Positions 62,154 to 64,000 of a stretch of DNA of 64,000 nt are shown here, piece by piece. The DNA comes from Streptomyces sp. NBC_01276 (GTDB lineage: Bacteria > Actinomycetota > Actinomycetes > Streptomycetales > Streptomycetaceae), in the NCBI RefSeq assembly GCF_041435355.1, contig NZ_CP108442.1:7996501-8060500 (forward strand), in the 5' to 3' direction. The position numbers were made by a program, and so were the translations under genes. Position 1 is the first letter of the stretch; each line of letters opens with the position of its first letter. The notes below the pieces were generated by a model. It did not search any database, was not told where the DNA came from, and saw only the letters and a program-made list of their open reading frames with translations.

Positions 62154-62939
62154 ATGTGGGCGACCGGTGAGGCGTATGAGCCGTACGTCGGGCGATGGAG
62201 CCGCCTGGTCGCCGACCGGTTCGTCCGCTGGATGGGCGCGTCTCCGGGAGGGAGCTGGCGGGACATCGGGTGCGGCACGGGTGCGGTGACCCGCGCGGTG
62301 CTGGACGTCGCCGACCCGGTGTCGGTGGTCGGGATGGACCCGTCGGAGGGCTACGTGGACTACGCCCGCAGGCACATCGCCGACCGGCGGGCGCGGTTCG
62401 TCCTGGCCGATGCGGTGGAGCTGCCGTTCGCGGACTCCACGGCGTCGGTCGCGGTGAGCGGGCTCGTACTCAACTTCGTCCCGGACCCGGCACGGGCGGC
62501 TGCCGAGATGGCCAGGGTCGTCGTCCCCGGGGGGCGGGTCGGGGTGTACGTGTGGGACTACGGTGAGGGCGGCATGGAGGCCATCCGCGCCTTCTGGGAT
62601 GCCGCGGTCGCCCTGGACGGGCAGGCGCGGGCACTGGACGAGGCCGTCAGGTTCCCTTTGTGTGCCCGGGGCCCGCTGGTCGAACTGCTCGTCGGAGCAG
62701 GACTGGAGGACGTGGAGGTCGAGGAGATCCGGATCCCGACCGGGTTTGCGGACTTCGACGACTACTGGACGCCGTTCCTGGGAGGGCAGGGCCCGGCCCC
62801 CGCCTACCTGTCGGGCCTCTCTGAGGGTCGCCGCCTCCAACTCCGCGACCTGCTCCGCACGGCCCTCCCGCGGGCGGCGGACGGCTCGATCCCCCTCCAC
62901 GCGCGGGCTTGGGCGGCACGGGGGCGCCGAGGCGGGTAG
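62154..62939 (+). CDS. Class I SAM-dependent methyltransferase
   Basis: A 261-residue UbiE-like methyltransferase (WRDIGCGTGAVTRAVLDVAD; VVGMDPSEGYVDYAR; FVLADAVELPFADSTASVAV). The substrate is not known. The ATG at 62154 gives the usual opening MWATGEAYEPYVGRWSRLVA. An upstream TTG at 62103 would add a low-sense leader. Confidence 0.9.
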   Translation: MWATGEAYEPYVGRWSRLVADRFVRWMGASPGGSWRDIGCGTGAVTRAVLDVADPVSVVGMDPSEGYVDYARRHIADRRARFVLADAVELPFADSTASVAVSGLVLNFVPDPARAAAEMARVVVPGGRVGVYVWDYGEGGMEAIRAFWDAAVALDGQARALDEAVRFPLCARGPLVELLVGAGLEDVEVEEIRIPTGFADFDDYWTPFLGGQGPAPAYLSGLSEGRRLQLRDLLRTALPRAADGSIPLHARAWAARGRRGG

Positions 62940-62969
62940 GGGAGCAGTGTTCCGGTGGGCCTGTCGAGG

Positions 62970-63130
62970 CTGTTGCTGATGCGGAGGAGTTGCGGGACCA
63001 GTTCTCGGCGTTGCCGCCCGAGCGGCCGGTCTGCCATCCGGACCGTCCGCTGCGCTGCCACCGTCAGTGCGTCTACGGCCGGATCGTGTTCGACAAGCTC
63101 CTGCAGGTGCTGCGGTTCGGCGCTCGCGAT
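62970..63130 (+). pseudogene. IS5-like transposase N-terminal remnant
   Basis: A short plus-strand reading (DQFSALPPERPVCHPDRPLR, CHRQCVYGRIVFDKLLQVLR) looks like the front of an IS5-family transposase, where a Pro/His-rich start is followed by a VFDKLLQVL helix. The rest of the gene is absent. It is a probable relic of an insertion event. Confidence 0.5.
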
Positions 63131-63338
63131 GACGCGCGCCCGTCCGCCCGTAGCCGGGACCGGACACAGCATCGGGGCTCCCGCACCCTGTTCCCGGCAG
63201 CTCCGTTCCCTATCGGGCGGCCCGATGGCCACTCGGAACCGCCGGTTTCGGAATCTTCAATTCCGGGGACGGTGTCCCAGCATCGCCGTGATGGTCCGCG
63301 CGCCATGACGGCGCCCGACACGACAGCCGAGGGAGACC

Positions 63339-64000
63339 ATGGGTTGGCAAGGCGCACGTCGGACGGCCATGTCGGCCGCTCTTGCCGGACTGGCCGCCCT
63401 CGGCCTGGCGGCTCCGCCCCCGGTCGCCGCCGCGCCCCGGACCGGAACCGCGCTGTCGTCCGGGAAGGTGGTCGCGGGGCAGGCCGACTCCCCGACGCCG
63501 CCTCCGCCCCGCCTTCCCCGCGACTTCCGCGGCAAGGGCAAGTGGATCGTCCGTGACCTGGACATCACGGTGCCGTTCACCTGGGAGGGGAGGGACGGCG
63601 ACAGCCAGATGACCGCGGGGGGCCCGCAGTACCCGATCTGGTTCACCAACCTGATCTACCACGACACGCTCTACACGCTCACGTACAAGTGGCCGGGTCT
63701 GAACGAGCATCCCTGCTCACGCATCCCGGGCTTCAGCCTGGAGGCGCTGAACAAGGGATTCGAGAACGCCAGGTTCGTCGGGCCGGAGACCCTGCGGCGC
63801 TCTCCCCGACGGCACGTGAACCACTGGAGGGTGGGCGTGGTCCTCCCGCAACTGCCTCCCGGGAACTACCCCCGCCTGCCGCTCGCGCTGGGCGACATCT
63901 ACGTCGACGAGGGCGACCGCGGCACCTTCTGGCAGGTGCTGCAGTTCGGTGTCCAGAACCTCTACGACCCCGAGCTGGACGAGTGGCTGGTCATGGACAC
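63339..64000 (+). CDS. Secreted hypothetical protein, 3' end outside window
   Basis: 220 codons are visible before the right edge. The signal peptide is about 1-30 (MSAALAGLAALGLAAPPPVA). The mature part has a Pro-rich linker, then a beta-rich domain (GKWIVRDLDITVPFTWEGRD; YPIWFTNLIYHDTLYTLTYK; FWQVLQFGVQNLYDPELDEW). No family is recognised. GGGAG precedes the ATG. Confidence 0.7.
   Translation, partial: MGWQGARRTAMSAALAGLAALGLAAPPPVAAAPRTGTALSSGKVVAGQADSPTPPPPRLPRDFRGKGKWIVRDLDITVPFTWEGRDGDSQMTAGGPQYPIWFTNLIYHDTLYTLTYKWPGLNEHPCSRIPGFSLEALNKGFENARFVGPETLRRSPRRHVNHWRVGVVLPQLPPGNYPRLPLALGDIYVDEGDRGTFWQVLQFGVQNLYDPELDEWLVMD

Overview
The window looks like chromosomal DNA of a Streptomyces or close relative. 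GC content is very high with G/C-ending codons, GTG and TTG starts are common, and there are many secreted and small membrane proteins. It also carries a complete conservon (cvnA-D), which is typical of Streptomyces. No rRNA, tRNA, CRISPR array or replication origin was seen. All calls were made by reading the sequence; no searches were run.

Layout. 1-6 kb: the end of an MFS exporter gene, a DHFR-like reductase, a divergent SCO6745-like/LysR pair and an unusual tandem-repeat protein with a bactofilin-like tail. 6.2-8.2 kb: a broken TPR gene fragment and an IS110-family element whose upstream non-coding segment is duplicated in tandem (263 bp). 9-16.8 kb: a probable NTP-dependent conflict locus with a STAND NTPase/WD40 protein, a Sel1-repeat protein, an EACC1-like adaptor and a caspase fused to Sel1 repeats. 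17-26 kb: TspO, an EamA exporter divergent from an RpiR regulator, two secreted hydrolases and a Ser/Thr kinase.

26.7-29.6 kb is the most interesting stretch. A SAM methyltransferase, a small protein with a leader-like front and a His/Asp-rich repeat tail behind a Gly-Gly, and an aKG-HExxH-type peptide hydroxylase together resemble a compact RiPP-like locus. The methyltransferase carries a copy of the leader-like motif at its own N-terminus. 31.8-35.6 kb: the conservon. 35.6-45.3 kb: three regulator/enzyme pairs with inverted-repeat operators (TetR/aldo-keto reductase, AsnC/broken valine-type dehydrogenase, WYL/VOC).

45.4-62 kb resembles a stress and redox island: ADP-ribosylglycohydrolase, CDGSH protein, HemK-like methyltransferase, zinc alcohol dehydrogenase, large catalase, epimerase, metallophosphoesterase, YihY protein, DJ-1/PfpI protein, iron-containing oxygenase-like protein, HAD phosphatase, PRC-barrel, DUF2231 and two near-identical tiny hydrophobic proteins. 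The right edge has a methyltransferase, an IS5-like transposase remnant and the start of a secreted protein.

Several genes show single-base frameshifts (about 6.4, 26.27, 42.29, 42.38 and 54.87 kb). These may be true decay or assembly indels, and raw reads would be needed to tell.
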